Assembly (NCBI GenBank): GCA_945888375.1
Contig: CAMCZZ010000004.1
Coordinates: 1 to 64,000 of the forward strand
Direction: 5' to 3'
DNA length: 64,000 nucleotides
DNA from: Akkermansia muciniphila
GTDB taxonomy: Bacteria > Verrucomicrobiota > Verrucomicrobiia > Opitutales > Opitutaceae
The notes beneath the pieces were generated by a model, which saw only the letters and a list, made by a program, of their open reading frames with translations, did not search any database and had not been told where the DNA came from. The stretch's first letter is position 1; the number at the start of each line of letters is the position of its first letter. The position numbers were made by a program, and so were the translations under genes. This document shows, piece after piece, positions 8,180 to 18,210 of the stretch.

Positions 8180-10387
8180 ATGGAACCGCATCCCTCCTCC
8201 CCATCGACAGCCGCCCAATCACCAGCCGAGGGGAAAATTCCCGCACACCCCGGCCTCGCCGGTTCTCCCGAAACCCATCCCTACCTAAATCCCAACGCCC
8301 CTCTGGAGCAGCGAGTGAAGGATCTTGTCGCCCGGCTCACGCTGGAGGAAAAGGCGATTCTCCTCAACCACAAGGGGCCGGAGCTGAAGCGTTTTCATAT
8401 TCTATCCGACAACTGGAACCAATGCCTGCACGGCATGCGCTGGGCCGGCGGCCCGACCACGTTGTTTCCCATCCCCACCGGCATGGCGGCGACCTGGGAC
8501 CCGGAATTGATCCGCCTCGTGGCCGACGCCATTTCAGACGAAGCCCGCGCGGTTAACAACTGGTGGCATGACGACCCCGACTTCAAAGGCGGATTCGGCG
8601 GCAGGCACGGCGGCGAAAAAACCGGCCTGGTTTACCGCTCGCCGGTGATCAACATCATGCGAAATCCCTTCTGGGGCCGCAACGGGGAAACCTGGAGCGA
8701 AGATCCCTACCTGTGCGGGCGCATGGCCGTCGCCTTCATCAAGGGCCTGCAGGGAGACGATCCCCGCTACCTCAAGCTGGCCGCCACCATCAAACACTTC
8801 GCCGTGAACAACGTGGAGGTGGACCGCAAAACCTTGTCCGCCAACGTGAGCGAGCGGATGTTGCGCGAATATTGGCTGCCGCACTGGCGGGACGCCGTGG
8901 TGGAGGGAGGCGCACGCTCCGTGATGGCTTCCTACAACCAGGTTAATGGCCTGTATAATGTGTTCAACCCATTCCTGCTCAAAGATATCCTGAAGGGAGA
9001 TTGGGGCTTTGACGGCTTCACCGTTTCGGATCTCGGCGGCGTGCGTAACAAGGAAATGGTCGTGCTTTCGGTCAACGCCGGCTGCGATTTTTCCGACGAG
9101 GAATTCATGAAATACATCCCGGAAGCGGTGCGCGAGGGCCAGATCAGCGAATCGCGGCTCGACGAAGCCCTGTCCCGCCTCCTGAAGGTGCGCTTCCGGC
9201 TCGGGGAGTTCGATCCGGTGGAACTCGTCCCCTGGCGCAAAATTTCGATGAGCGTGGTCTGCTCGCCTGAGCACCACGCGCTCTCGCTGGAAGCCTCGCA
9301 AAAATCCATCGTTCTGCTGAAAAATGACCCGGCGTTGCTTCCCTTGGACGCGGGCAAATTGAAGAAAGTGGCCGTGCTCGGCCCCTTGGCGGAGCGGGTT
9401 TACGAAGGCGACCACTTTTACATCATGGCGCCGGGCCGCAAAACGGTCGCTCTTCTGGAAAGCCTCACCAAGGCCCTGCCGGACGCGGAAATCCTCTTCG
9501 CTCCCGGCGCCGAAATAGCGCGCCCGCTGCGGGTGAAAGACCAACCGGCCCCTGCCCCTTTCGATCACGTCGGCGAACTCCAAAAAGCCGTCAACGCGGC
9601 GAAAATCGCCGACGTGGCCATTGTTTGCGTCGGCACCAATCAATACGTCGAAAACGAAGAATGCGACCGCACGACCCTGGCCCTGCCGGGCAACCAGCAG
9701 CAACTCGTGGAGGCCGTCCTCGCCGCGAATCCCAACACCGTGGTCATATTCCACAATGCCGGCCCCCTTTGCACACCGTGGATCAAGGAGCATGTGCCCT
9801 CATGCCTCGCCGCCTGGTGGAGCGGCGAGGCCCAAGGTGACGCCTTGGCGGATGTCCTGCTCGGGAAAGCGAACCCGGCGGGCCGTCTGCCCTACACCGT
9901 TTACGCCTCCGATGCACAGGTGCCGCCGCAAAGCGAATATGACATCAGCCAGGGCTTCACCTATATGTATGTGCGGGGCGAACCCCTCTACGCTTTCGGC
10001 CATGGTCTGAGCTACACCACGTTCGCTTATTCCGATATGAAACTTCCGGCGCTGACCGCCAAGGCGAATGATACCATCGCGGTGACCTTGACCCTCACCA
10101 ACACGGGCGAGCGCGATGGCGACGAGGTTGTGCAAATCTATGTCAAGGAACCGGCCGGCAAAGTCGTCAAGCCGCGCCTGCGCCTGGTCGGTTTCAAGCG
10201 GGTGACCCTGAAGGCGGGGGAAACACAAACCGTTACCATTCCCGTGGAGGTTGCGCGGATGCGTTATTGGGATGAAGACACGCACGCCTTTGTCGCGGAA
10301 CCCGGCCGCTATGTTTTAAACGCCGGGCCGAGTTCGGCGGATATCAAACTCAGCGCTTCTTTTGTCCTAGAACCAGCTTGGAACTAG
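8180..10387 (+). CDS. Glycoside hydrolase family 3 (beta-glucosidase/xylosidase-like)
   Basis: LEQRVKDLVARLTLEEKAILL, GFTVSDLGGV and a C-terminal FN3-like domain; no obvious signal peptide. Confidence 0.93.
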   Translation: MEPHPSSPSTAAQSPAEGKIPAHPGLAGSPETHPYLNPNAPLEQRVKDLVARLTLEEKAILLNHKGPELKRFHILSDNWNQCLHGMRWAGGPTTLFPIPTGMAATWDPELIRLVADAISDEARAVNNWWHDDPDFKGGFGGRHGGEKTGLVYRSPVINIMRNPFWGRNGETWSEDPYLCGRMAVAFIKGLQGDDPRYLKLAATIKHFAVNNVEVDRKTLSANVSERMLREYWLPHWRDAVVEGGARSVMASYNQVNGLYNVFNPFLLKDILKGDWGFDGFTVSDLGGVRNKEMVVLSVNAGCDFSDEEFMKYIPEAVREGQISESRLDEALSRLLKVRFRLGEFDPVELVPWRKISMSVVCSPEHHALSLEASQKSIVLLKNDPALLPLDAGKLKKVAVLGPLAERVYEGDHFYIMAPGRKTVALLESLTKALPDAEILFAPGAEIARPLRVKDQPAPAPFDHVGELQKAVNAAKIADVAIVCVGTNQYVENEECDRTTLALPGNQQQLVEAVLAANPNTVVIFHNAGPLCTPWIKEHVPSCLAAWWSGEAQGDALADVLLGKANPAGRLPYTVYASDAQVPPQSEYDISQGFTYMYVRGEPLYAFGHGLSYTTFAYSDMKLPALTAKANDTIAVTLTLTNTGERDGDEVVQIYVKEPAGKVVKPRLRLVGFKRVTLKAGETQTVTIPVEVARMRYWDEDTHAFVAEPGRYVLNAGPSSADIKLSASFVLEPAWN

Positions 10388-10406
10388 CTGGGCGGCTTCC
10401 ATTATT

Positions 10407-11396
10407 TTATTTCGCATCAAAACGATAATAATTGTTCCAGGATGTCGCCTTTCCGGGCTTTATGTCTAAATCTATCATCGGTTCCGGGCAATGCGCCATC
10501 CGCCAGATATAGACATAAAACGAGGCGTTCGGGTTCGGTGATAGGGGATGACTTCCCGTAACATGAACCGCCGTATGGGTCTTGTCATTGCTCAGGGTGA
10601 ACGCATTGGTGCTTCCCACATTCAAACCGCCGCGTATTGGCACCCTGTCTACCAGAGACTTAAGCAGGCGCAAGGTTTTGCCCTTGATCTCGGCTTTACC
10701 GGTGAAATCGGCCGAGGTCGTGATGTCTTGTGGAAATCGCAGCAGATAGTTCGGGTTGATAAAATCGTTATCGAAGCGGAAGAAATTGTGGCAGTAGGTG
10801 GAGGTGACGATGTCTTTCCCGCCGGTATTTTCCAAAGTGTGCAGCACATCGATCTCCGCTTTGTCGGGAACCAGCGAAATCTTTTTCGTATAGCGGTAGC
10901 CGTATCCGGAATCGATTTTTACGGCGTGCTCGAATAGCACCCAGTCTTTGTCGCAGGAAACTTTCCACTCGCCGGTATCGAGAATTTTGTAGTGATTGGC
11001 AAAAAAATAGGCGGCATCCGTCGATTTTTCCAGCACGCCTACGCCTACCTTGACGAATGCCCCGCCTGCGGTCGCCGCTTCGTAGCCCAGCGGGAAGCGG
11101 AATTCCTCGGCGATACCGGTTCCGCTGCCGATGTTCAGGGGGTCGTGCGTGCCGGGGTTGAGCGAACCATCATAGCCGCGCCAATCCTGGAAGTAAGTAT
11201 GACCTTTGTAGGTCACCTGTGCCATAAATCCCGACCAATCAAAGCGGCATGCGCGATAATACCCGTTGTTTTTATCAACGGATAATACTTCCACTTCAAG
11301 CAGGCCGTTGGAGAGTATGATTACCGGAAAGCCATCCACTTTTTTCGTATTACTATGTATTGAATCGTGGTTTTCCGACGATGATTTTTGTTCCAT
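10407..11396 (-). CDS. Aldose-1-epimerase/galactose mutarotase-like hypothetical protein
   Basis: Family-like composition (VIILSNGLLEVEVLSVDKNNGYYRACRFDWSG...EFRFPLGYEAA); ATG at 11396 preferred to the TTG at 11423. Confidence 0.55.
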   Translation of the reverse strand: MEQKSSSENHDSIHSNTKKVDGFPVIILSNGLLEVEVLSVDKNNGYYRACRFDWSGFMAQVTYKGHTYFQDWRGYDGSLNPGTHDPLNIGSGTGIAEEFRFPLGYEAATAGGAFVKVGVGVLEKSTDAAYFFANHYKILDTGEWKVSCDKDWVLFEHAVKIDSGYGYRYTKKISLVPDKAEIDVLHTLENTGGKDIVTSTYCHNFFRFDNDFINPNYLLRFPQDITTSADFTGKAEIKGKTLRLLKSLVDRVPIRGGLNVGSTNAFTLSNDKTHTAVHVTGSHPLSPNPNASFYVYIWRMAHCPEPMIDLDIKPGKATSWNNYYRFDAK

Positions 11397-11595
11397 AGAG
11401 GCGGTTTGATTCGGGGCGAGCAAAATAGGGTCAAGCCAAGGGGGGGGCAGGTTTCAACTTATTGAAAATTTGCTTGGAAAGATGGAAATTCAATAAGTTG
11501 AGGCCATTGACCCCAATGGCGCTCGGTTCCCCTATCCCAGAAATTCTACAGGCTCTCGCCGCCGCCTGACTCTGGTGCGGCATGCGAGGCGGGCC

Positions 11596-12369
11596 TCAGA
11601 ACCCCACGGAGGCGCCGCCATCGACCGGCAACGTGACGCCCGTCACATAGCCGGCCGCCGCTGAACTGAGGTAGACCGCCGCGTGGCCGATGTCGGCCGG
11701 TTCGCCCATGCGACCCATTTGAATGCGGGACAACACCTTGGCCTTACGGGCGGGATCGCTCTCAAGCGCTTTGCGCGACATCTCGCTAAAGATCCAGCCG
11801 GGCGCGATGGCATTTACCCGCACGCCCTTGGCGCTGAGCTCTGCGGAAAGCGTGGAGACCATGCCAAAGTAGGCGCTCTTGGCCGCCGCATAGGCCAAGA
11901 CCAAGGGCACGCCCATGAAGGCGGCCATGGACGAGGTAAAGAGGATGGAGCCTTTGCCTTGCGCCACCATGCCGGGAATGAGCGCCCGCGTCAGCGCGTG
12001 CGCGGCGAGCACATGCGTATTGAGCACACTTTGGAAATCTTCCGGGCTCGTCTCGGCGGCGGGTTTCTTGAGGTGCGTGCCGGCGTTGTTGACCAGAATC
12101 GTCACGGGGCTTTCCGCGACTTTTTGGGCGGCGGCCACGAGTTCGCCCGCCGCGTCCAGCCGCGTGACATCGTGGGCGACGTAGCAAGCCAGCGCCCCCA
12201 GCTCGGCGCAGGCCTGGATCAATTGATCTTCGCGGCGACCCACCAGCACGACTTTTGCGCCGGCCTGAACCATGCAGCGGGCAATGCCCAGCCCGATGCC
12301 GGAACCTCCACCCGTGATGAGCGCGGTTTCTCCATCGAGGCGGAAGGGGTTACTGGAGTTAGGTGTCAT
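11596..12369 (-). CDS. SDR-family oxidoreductase
   Basis: [20 protein letters not shown] and [10 protein letters not shown] (YxxxK) motifs. Confidence 0.93.
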   Translation of the reverse strand: MTPNSSNPFRLDGETALITGGGSGIGLGIARCMVQAGAKVVLVGRREDQLIQACAELGALACYVAHDVTRLDAAGELVAAAQKVAESPVTILVNNAGTHLKKPAAETSPEDFQSVLNTHVLAAHALTRALIPGMVAQGKGSILFTSSMAAFMGVPLVLAYAAAKSAYFGMVSTLSAELSAKGVRVNAIAPGWIFSEMSRKALESDPARKAKVLSRIQMGRMGEPADIGHAAVYLSSAAAGYVTGVTLPVDGGASVGF

Positions 12370-12371
12370 GG

Positions 12372-13484
12372 TTAGATCTTGTTGATTTCAGCGAGCGCCT
12401 TGCGGCTGGGTGTCATGCCCGCGCCGGGTGTTTCCGGGGCGACGTAAAAACCGTCCACGATCTGGGCCGGCTTATCCATCCAGTCCCGCAGCCACGGAAT
12501 ATATTCGAGTAACGAACACGCCGGATGCGCGAAGCAGACGTGCTGATGCACCTGACACATGTCGCCGACGTGCGGCACGACCGGCAAGCTGTAGCAGCGC
12601 GCCAGGTCCGCGACCTGCCAAAACTCCGTGATGCCGGCGAGGCGCACCACATCCGGTTGGACGTAGTGCACGGCCCCCGCGTGGATGAAATCGCGGAATT
12701 GCGAGGTCATGTAAAGTTGCTCCCCGAGGGCGATCGGAGTGGCGATGGTTTCCGCCAGGCGGCGATGACCCTCGACGTCGTCGAAGTAGATCGGCTCCTC
12801 GATCCAGGCGATGTCGAAGTCCACGAGGCGTCCGGCGGTTTGGATCGCTTGGGGCAAAGTCCAGCGACCGTTGGCGTCGGTCATGATGCGGATATCGGGG
12901 CCGAGGGCCTGGCGCACGGCCTCGACGCGGCGGAGGTCTTCCCGCGGATTGGGCCCGCCGACCTTGAGTTTGACGGCGCGATAGCCCTCCTCCTCGACCA
13001 AGCGTTTGCAATCGCTCACCATCGTTTCGAGCGACCAGTTCAGCCACCCGCCATCGGTGTTATAGGCCTCGACTTTTTTAGTCGCCGAGCCGCCGAGGAG
13101 TTTCCACAGCGGCTGGCCGACGGCTTTTGCCTTCAGATCCCATAGCGCTATATCAATCGCCCCGAGCGCCAGGTGAGTGATACCGGCGCGGCCCACCCAG
13201 TAGATTTCCGACTTTTTGTGCAGTTTCTCCCAGAGCGCCACCACCTCTTGGGGATCTTCGCCGAGGAGCAGCGGCCCGAAGCTGTGAATAATACAATCCA
13301 CGATCAAACGGTCGGTGGGCAGGTGCGCGTGGGTGCCGGAAAAGCCGTAGCCGATGTGGCCGGTGTCGGTATGGATCGCCACGCCGGGCGCGCCCCAGTG
13401 CGTGAGTTTGTGGGTGCTGTCGGCGATGCCGCCACGAGTAACCGGGGCGTGGAGGATGATCGGTTCCAGTTTGGTGATTTTCAT
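12372..13484 (-). CDS. Enolase-superfamily (mandelate racemase/muconate lactonizing type) sugar-acid dehydratase
   Basis: YRAVKLKVG (KxK), MTDANG, WIEEP, GEQLY motifs. Confidence 0.88.
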   Translation of the reverse strand: MKITKLEPIILHAPVTRGGIADSTHKLTHWGAPGVAIHTDTGHIGYGFSGTHAHLPTDRLIVDCIIHSFGPLLLGEDPQEVVALWEKLHKKSEIYWVGRAGITHLALGAIDIALWDLKAKAVGQPLWKLLGGSATKKVEAYNTDGGWLNWSLETMVSDCKRLVEEEGYRAVKLKVGGPNPREDLRRVEAVRQALGPDIRIMTDANGRWTLPQAIQTAGRLVDFDIAWIEEPIYFDDVEGHRRLAETIATPIALGEQLYMTSQFRDFIHAGAVHYVQPDVVRLAGITEFWQVADLARCYSLPVVPHVGDMCQVHQHVCFAHPACSLLEYIPWLRDWMDKPAQIVDGFYVAPETPGAGMTPSRKALAEINKI

Positions 13485-13500
13485 AGTATTATTCCGGAGC

Positions 13501-14517
13501 TTAGAGGGCCTTATCGAAATCGATCATGGCTTTGACCAAGCCGGCCTCACGGTGGAGACCGGGCAGGCGTTCGCCGGTATCGGCGAAATCAAAGCGGTGG
13601 GTGATGAGCGGCAGCACATCCACTTGATTGGTGTGCATCAGACGGATCACTTCGCGGAAGGTGCCGCTCAGCCCGGCTCGGCTGGCCATCAGCGTGAGCT
13701 CGCGGCGATGGAAATTCGGATCGTCGAAGGTCATGTCACCTACGAACAAGCCGAGGAAAACAATCCGCCCGCCGTTCTCGGTGAGTTGGAAGGTGCCGCG
13801 CATCGAGGCCGGACTGCCGGTGGCGTCGATCACCACGGAGGGCAACTGGCCAAAATGCGCCTGTAGATTATCCGCCAGGTGGGCATAGGCCGGCAGGGCG
13901 GTGCCGAGCTGCATGGTCTCGCAGGCGAACTTCAGGCGATCGGGTTGCAGGTCCACACAGACCAGATTTGCGCCCGCCGCTTTGGCGAAAATCGCGGCGG
14001 CGAGGCCGATCGGTCCCATGCCGAGGATCACGGTCGGTTCGCCCGCCTTGATCGCCGCGCGCTCGACGCCGTGCGCGCCGATCACGAGGGGCTCGACCAG
14101 CGCGATCTGATCCGGGTTCAGTCCTTTGGCCGGGTGGAGTTTTTCCGCCGGCACGGTCATAAACGGCGTGTGGCCGCCATCAATGTGAACCCCGAGGACT
14201 TTGAGGTTTTTGCAGCAATTGGTTTTGCCCGCGCGGCAAGCCGGGCACACGCCGCAAAAATAGTAGGCCTCGACCGCGCAGAGGTCGCCAGCGGCCAGCC
14301 CGCTCTCCGCCGGGGCAGTCACGACCTCGACGCACAACTCGTGACCCAGGCGGCGAGGATAACTGAAGAACGGTTGTTTGCCCGCCAGCGCGTGGATGTC
14401 GGTGCCGCACACGCCGCAACGGCGGACGCGGACGAGTGCTTCGCCTTCCGCCGGTTGGGGAACGGGAACCTCGGTCCACACGAGTGAGCCGGGTTGTTGG
14501 AGGGAGAGGGTTTTCAT
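13501..14517 (-). CDS. Zinc-dependent alcohol dehydrogenase family protein
   Basis: CGVCGTDIHALAG, GHELCVEV, structural zinc cysteines (CGVCPACRAGKTNCC), nucleotide-binding VILGMGPIGLAAA. Confidence 0.92.
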   Translation of the reverse strand: MKTLSLQQPGSLVWTEVPVPQPAEGEALVRVRRCGVCGTDIHALAGKQPFFSYPRRLGHELCVEVVTAPAESGLAAGDLCAVEAYYFCGVCPACRAGKTNCCKNLKVLGVHIDGGHTPFMTVPAEKLHPAKGLNPDQIALVEPLVIGAHGVERAAIKAGEPTVILGMGPIGLAAAIFAKAAGANLVCVDLQPDRLKFACETMQLGTALPAYAHLADNLQAHFGQLPSVVIDATGSPASMRGTFQLTENGGRIVFLGLFVGDMTFDDPNFHRRELTLMASRAGLSGTFREVIRLMHTNQVDVLPLITHRFDFADTGERLPGLHREAGLVKAMIDFDKAL

Positions 14518-14626
14518 AAATGATGAGAATTGCGGGAGGCGAGGCGGGGGTGGCGGGACGAGCGGCGCAAAGCCCTTGGGCAAGTGCCGAGCGCAGGGGG
14601 TAACTTACGGCCCGTCATTGCTCGGT

Positions 14627-15505
14627 ATGGGCTGGAATTTGAAGCGCAATGAGGTAGCCTTCACGGGCACAATGACTGAAAATGCTAGGGGCGATTTTCC
14701 CTCCACCAGCGGCACGCTGAGCCCTCCGCCCGGGCGGCCGAACTGGGCCGGGCGCGGCGATCTGCCGTTGATCTACCTTGGCTGGGGGCAACGGGATTTC
14801 GCCAGCGATCCGCTTCCCCGGCATGTCGATCCGGGCACGAACTATTTCGTGCTGATGCGCGGTTCCGTGAGCATGGTCAGCGACGAAGAGGTGCGGACGC
14901 TGCGCGCTCCGGCCGCCTTGGTGATTGAGCCCGGATTCCCGTTTGGCATCCGGCAGAACGCAATCAAGCCGGTGGAGATTCTGGTCTGGGTGTGGCGGGG
15001 CCGGCCGGAAGTTCCTGAACTGAGATCAACGAACGCGGGCTTTTCCCTTCTGCCCCTCACGCACAGTCCCATTGATTTTTTAGCGCAGGTGCACGTGCAA
15101 TGCCGGAAGGAAGTTTCTCTCGCCGATGCCTCCGTGCCTGCGACGCTTGCCGCGCTGCGAACCTTGATGGAAGTGGAGCTGCTGCGGGCCAGTCGGGCCA
15201 CTCCGGCGGCGGGTGATATCCGCTGGGCGCTCACCCAGTCGTGGCTGGGCAAAAATCTTGCCCTTCGCGCGACCGTCCCCGCGCTCTGTGATTACCTCGG
15301 AATGGCCCCCAGCACCTTGAGCCGTTTCTTTCTCGATCAGGCCGGGACGACGCCGGGGAAATACTTCCGCCAACTCAAACTGGACGAAGCCCAGCGGCTG
15401 ATTGAACAAGACGGCTGGCAGGTCAAGGCGGCAGCCCACCATCTGGGCTACAAACACGCCAACGACCTAAGCCGTGCCCTGCGGAGCAATAGGGAGTTAG
15501 GTTAG
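14627..15505 (+). CDS. AraC-family transcriptional regulator
   Basis: C-terminal HTH (LCDYLGMAPSTLSRFFLDQAGTTPGKYFRQLKLDEAQRLIEQ); divergent from the ADH gene; ATG at 14627 or 14671. Confidence 0.87.
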   Translation: MGWNLKRNEVAFTGTMTENARGDFPSTSGTLSPPPGRPNWAGRGDLPLIYLGWGQRDFASDPLPRHVDPGTNYFVLMRGSVSMVSDEEVRTLRAPAALVIEPGFPFGIRQNAIKPVEILVWVWRGRPEVPELRSTNAGFSLLPLTHSPIDFLAQVHVQCRKEVSLADASVPATLAALRTLMEVELLRASRATPAAGDIRWALTQSWLGKNLALRATVPALCDYLGMAPSTLSRFFLDQAGTTPGKYFRQLKLDEAQRLIEQDGWQVKAAAHHLGYKHANDLSRALRSNRELG

Positions 15506-15572
15506 GGAGCTTTCTCGGTGCCGCTTGTTTACGCGATCTCTTATCGTTTGTGCGTTCTCCGCCGGACCGGGA

Positions 15573-18101
15573 TCACTCCGACGCGGCTCTCCTGATCTCG
15601 AGCTTCCCTAGCGGCGAGACGCCGCAAAGCATGATCGGGTCATTCGGGCTGGTTCCCCACGATACCTCCCGGCGTTTTCCGCCGAGCGTGACCGCAGCGG
15701 AACTCGTAGTGCTGCGAGTGATACGATACTCCGCCCGGGACCCGATAAACTGCGAAGGCGGGACCAGGAGGGTGGCAAAGGTTGTGGGGCCGGATGTTTT
15801 GCGCAGGTGTCTCACCGTGAGCGCGGGCACCGGAGGGCCGCTCTTGGTTTTGTCCCAAGTGCCCCCTTTGATCACATCCCAGCCGAGGATTTCTGGTTTG
15901 GTGACGGCCGAATCGGCATGAAACGAATCAAGTCCAGTCAAGGGCAGGATGGCCAGCAGGGGACTTCCCTCCTCGCCACACAGCGCGACTCCGTCGGCGG
16001 TGTGTTTTGCCTGCGTGGTGGCGGCGTGCCAGCGCAGGCCGTAGGCGTGGGGTAGGTCGTCGGCGGGAGTGAGGGTGTCGAGCACAAGGACGATCCCGGT
16101 TTCTTTGAGGAAAACGATCTCCCGCCGGTGCCGGACGCTGAGCTGCGGCTCCCGTCCGTAGCCGCCGACGTGCCAGCCGCTGGCGTAGATGTAGGCTGGC
16201 GACTCGGAGTAAACGGGAGCGGGAGTATCCGCCGGCAGCGCGCCGATGGGATCATCCTTGCTCGGTTTCGGGCGAAACTGATTCAGCCGGTCGATGGTGA
16301 TCGTGTTGTGCGACAAGGTGGACATCGACCACCAACGAAACGGCGTTTTGTCGTAGGTCCCTCCGGTCCCGTCGAACAAGCCGCGGCGGCCGTCCGGCGA
16401 ATACACCAGATTGAGTGCATCAAAATGGCCGTGGCCTCCGCCCATCGGGCCGACGTCGAAAAGCAGGTAGCTCGCATCTTTTTCCCATGAGGTGCGCATG
16501 ACCATGTAGCCGCTCGCTTCGAGGTATTCGCTGGCCGGCAGGGGTGGGTTCGGGCCGGGTGCGGCTCCGCTGGCAAGAGCGGCGGCCCAGGGCAGGATGC
16601 GGCTGCCCGAATAGGCCTCCCGCAGGAAGGGGGTGGTGACGGAGGCGAGCGTCAGGCGGCTCGAGTCGTTCAGCGATGGCACACGGCGGTCGGGGGTGGA
16701 GACCCGCACATTCCACTCGGCCATCCGGCTGAGCAAGGACCGGAAAGACGGGGAAAAATCGCCCGCGCATCCGTTGCGTTCCGCGCAGCTCAGAACGAGC
16801 GCGAGTTTGTCCACAATCCACTGGTGGTAGGAGGGCGAGGCCTCGAACCACCCACCGTCGCTGCCGGTGTTGGGCACGACGCATTTCTCCAGATTGACGA
16901 CGGCGGTTTTGCGCCACGACGGGGAGTCCCGGAACTCCGGGAAAAGGGTCGCGGTGGTATGAAGCCCGCAGTTGGCTAGCACGTAGAAATTCCCCGTAAA
17001 GGGTGGCTTCGCCGCGAGGAAATCAGCGTGTTCCCAAAACGATTTCACCATCGCGAGCAGCGCGTCGTCCGAGAAGGCCGGGTGCGCATGAAACGCGGCC
17101 CAGGCATCCGGCCAGAATTCCCCCGTGCGAATGCCCGCTTCGAGCACCCGCCAGCCCGAGCCCGCCCAGCTCCAATTCGAGGCGGGCACCGGCATCGCAT
17201 CCGTCCAGCTCAAGACCGTGCGGCCCCACGCCGCCGGATAACGCGCATCACCACTGGCCTCCAAGCCATACTTCCAGCGGGAGGCAAACTCGTGCCGACT
17301 GATGCTCCAGACCCACTCGTTGGTCTGGGCGTTCGTTCCGGCGGTGGGGTCGAAGTGCCAGTCGACGGCTCCCTCGGGGTAGGTGTGGCGATGGCCCAGC
17401 ATGGCGAATTCGCCGGCCACATTCATGGCTGCGAGTGCCGCCAAGTCCTCCTTTTCCTTAAGTGTCATCTCCCGGGGAGGGGACTGCCACGTGGGCTGGG
17501 TCCGCCCGCGAAAATGCCGGACGAGCTCGCGCCGGGCCTCCGTGATGTCGCCCCGCAGCACCGCCGCGCGAACCCCGCTCAACTCGGGGCGTTCGAGGTC
17601 AAGCGCCGCGAGGAGTTGGGCATCGCTCAGGCCGGGGCCGAGCGGCCAGGCCGGATGCGATGGACCGGCGAGCTTGATCGCCCCCGTCTTCCCGCTTGCC
17701 GAAACCTGGATCACGCCGGGGTCTCCGCCCTGCCAGTCCTCCGGCGGCACCGCGATGGTGATGCGTTGCCAGCCGGGTATCCGCAATGGAACGGGAGTCG
17801 GCGGCCTCCCGCCCTTTCCAAGGGTGATTTGCAGCATGCAACCAGGCTCTGCCTCCGCAGCATGGACGAGGAGTTGCACAAGACCGGGTTTCGGCAAAAG
17901 CCGCCAACGGTCGCTTTCCGCCGTGAGGGCGAGGGTCGGCTCGGAGCCGGGATCCCACACCCGCACGGGGCCTTCTGCCTTTGCGTTCAGCCAGGTGGAA
18001 AGTTGCGCCGTGACCGAGGTGAGTGGCGGCTCGGCGGCGCGCAGCGCGCCAGAACCGGAAACTACGGCCACCAGCAAGCACGCCGGGAGTGTCCATTTCA
18101 T
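15573..18101 (-). CDS. Heparinase II/III-like polysaccharide lyase family protein
   Basis: Signal peptide; GGGHGHFDALNLVYSPDGRRGLFDGTGGTYDKTPFRWWSMSTLSHNTITID is typical of heparinase II/III C-terminal domains. Confidence 0.85.
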   Translation of the reverse strand: MKWTLPACLLVAVVSGSGALRAAEPPLTSVTAQLSTWLNAKAEGPVRVWDPGSEPTLALTAESDRWRLLPKPGLVQLLVHAAEAEPGCMLQITLGKGGRPPTPVPLRIPGWQRITIAVPPEDWQGGDPGVIQVSASGKTGAIKLAGPSHPAWPLGPGLSDAQLLAALDLERPELSGVRAAVLRGDITEARRELVRHFRGRTQPTWQSPPREMTLKEKEDLAALAAMNVAGEFAMLGHRHTYPEGAVDWHFDPTAGTNAQTNEWVWSISRHEFASRWKYGLEASGDARYPAAWGRTVLSWTDAMPVPASNWSWAGSGWRVLEAGIRTGEFWPDAWAAFHAHPAFSDDALLAMVKSFWEHADFLAAKPPFTGNFYVLANCGLHTTATLFPEFRDSPSWRKTAVVNLEKCVVPNTGSDGGWFEASPSYHQWIVDKLALVLSCAERNGCAGDFSPSFRSLLSRMAEWNVRVSTPDRRVPSLNDSSRLTLASVTTPFLREAYSGSRILPWAAALASGAAPGPNPPLPASEYLEASGYMVMRTSWEKDASYLLFDVGPMGGGHGHFDALNLVYSPDGRRGLFDGTGGTYDKTPFRWWSMSTLSHNTITIDRLNQFRPKPSKDDPIGALPADTPAPVYSESPAYIYASGWHVGGYGREPQLSVRHRREIVFLKETGIVLVLDTLTPADDLPHAYGLRWHAATTQAKHTADGVALCGEEGSPLLAILPLTGLDSFHADSAVTKPEILGWDVIKGGTWDKTKSGPPVPALTVRHLRKTSGPTTFATLLVPPSQFIGSRAEYRITRSTTSSAAVTLGGKRREVSWGTSPNDPIMLCGVSPLGKLEIRRAASE

Positions 18102-18210
18102 AGTGATGCAGGAAGGGAATCAGGGAATCAGCGCCGTTAACGACGACCCTGGAACGCTCTCGGTCGAGCGCGCAGGGCTGATAACATCGGTCGTTTTGAT
18201 CGGGCGGTTC

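Noticed and set aside
12525-13145. 206-aa plus-strand ORF within the enolase-superfamily gene
   Set aside because: Antisense to a gene with intact catalytic motifs; no independent support.
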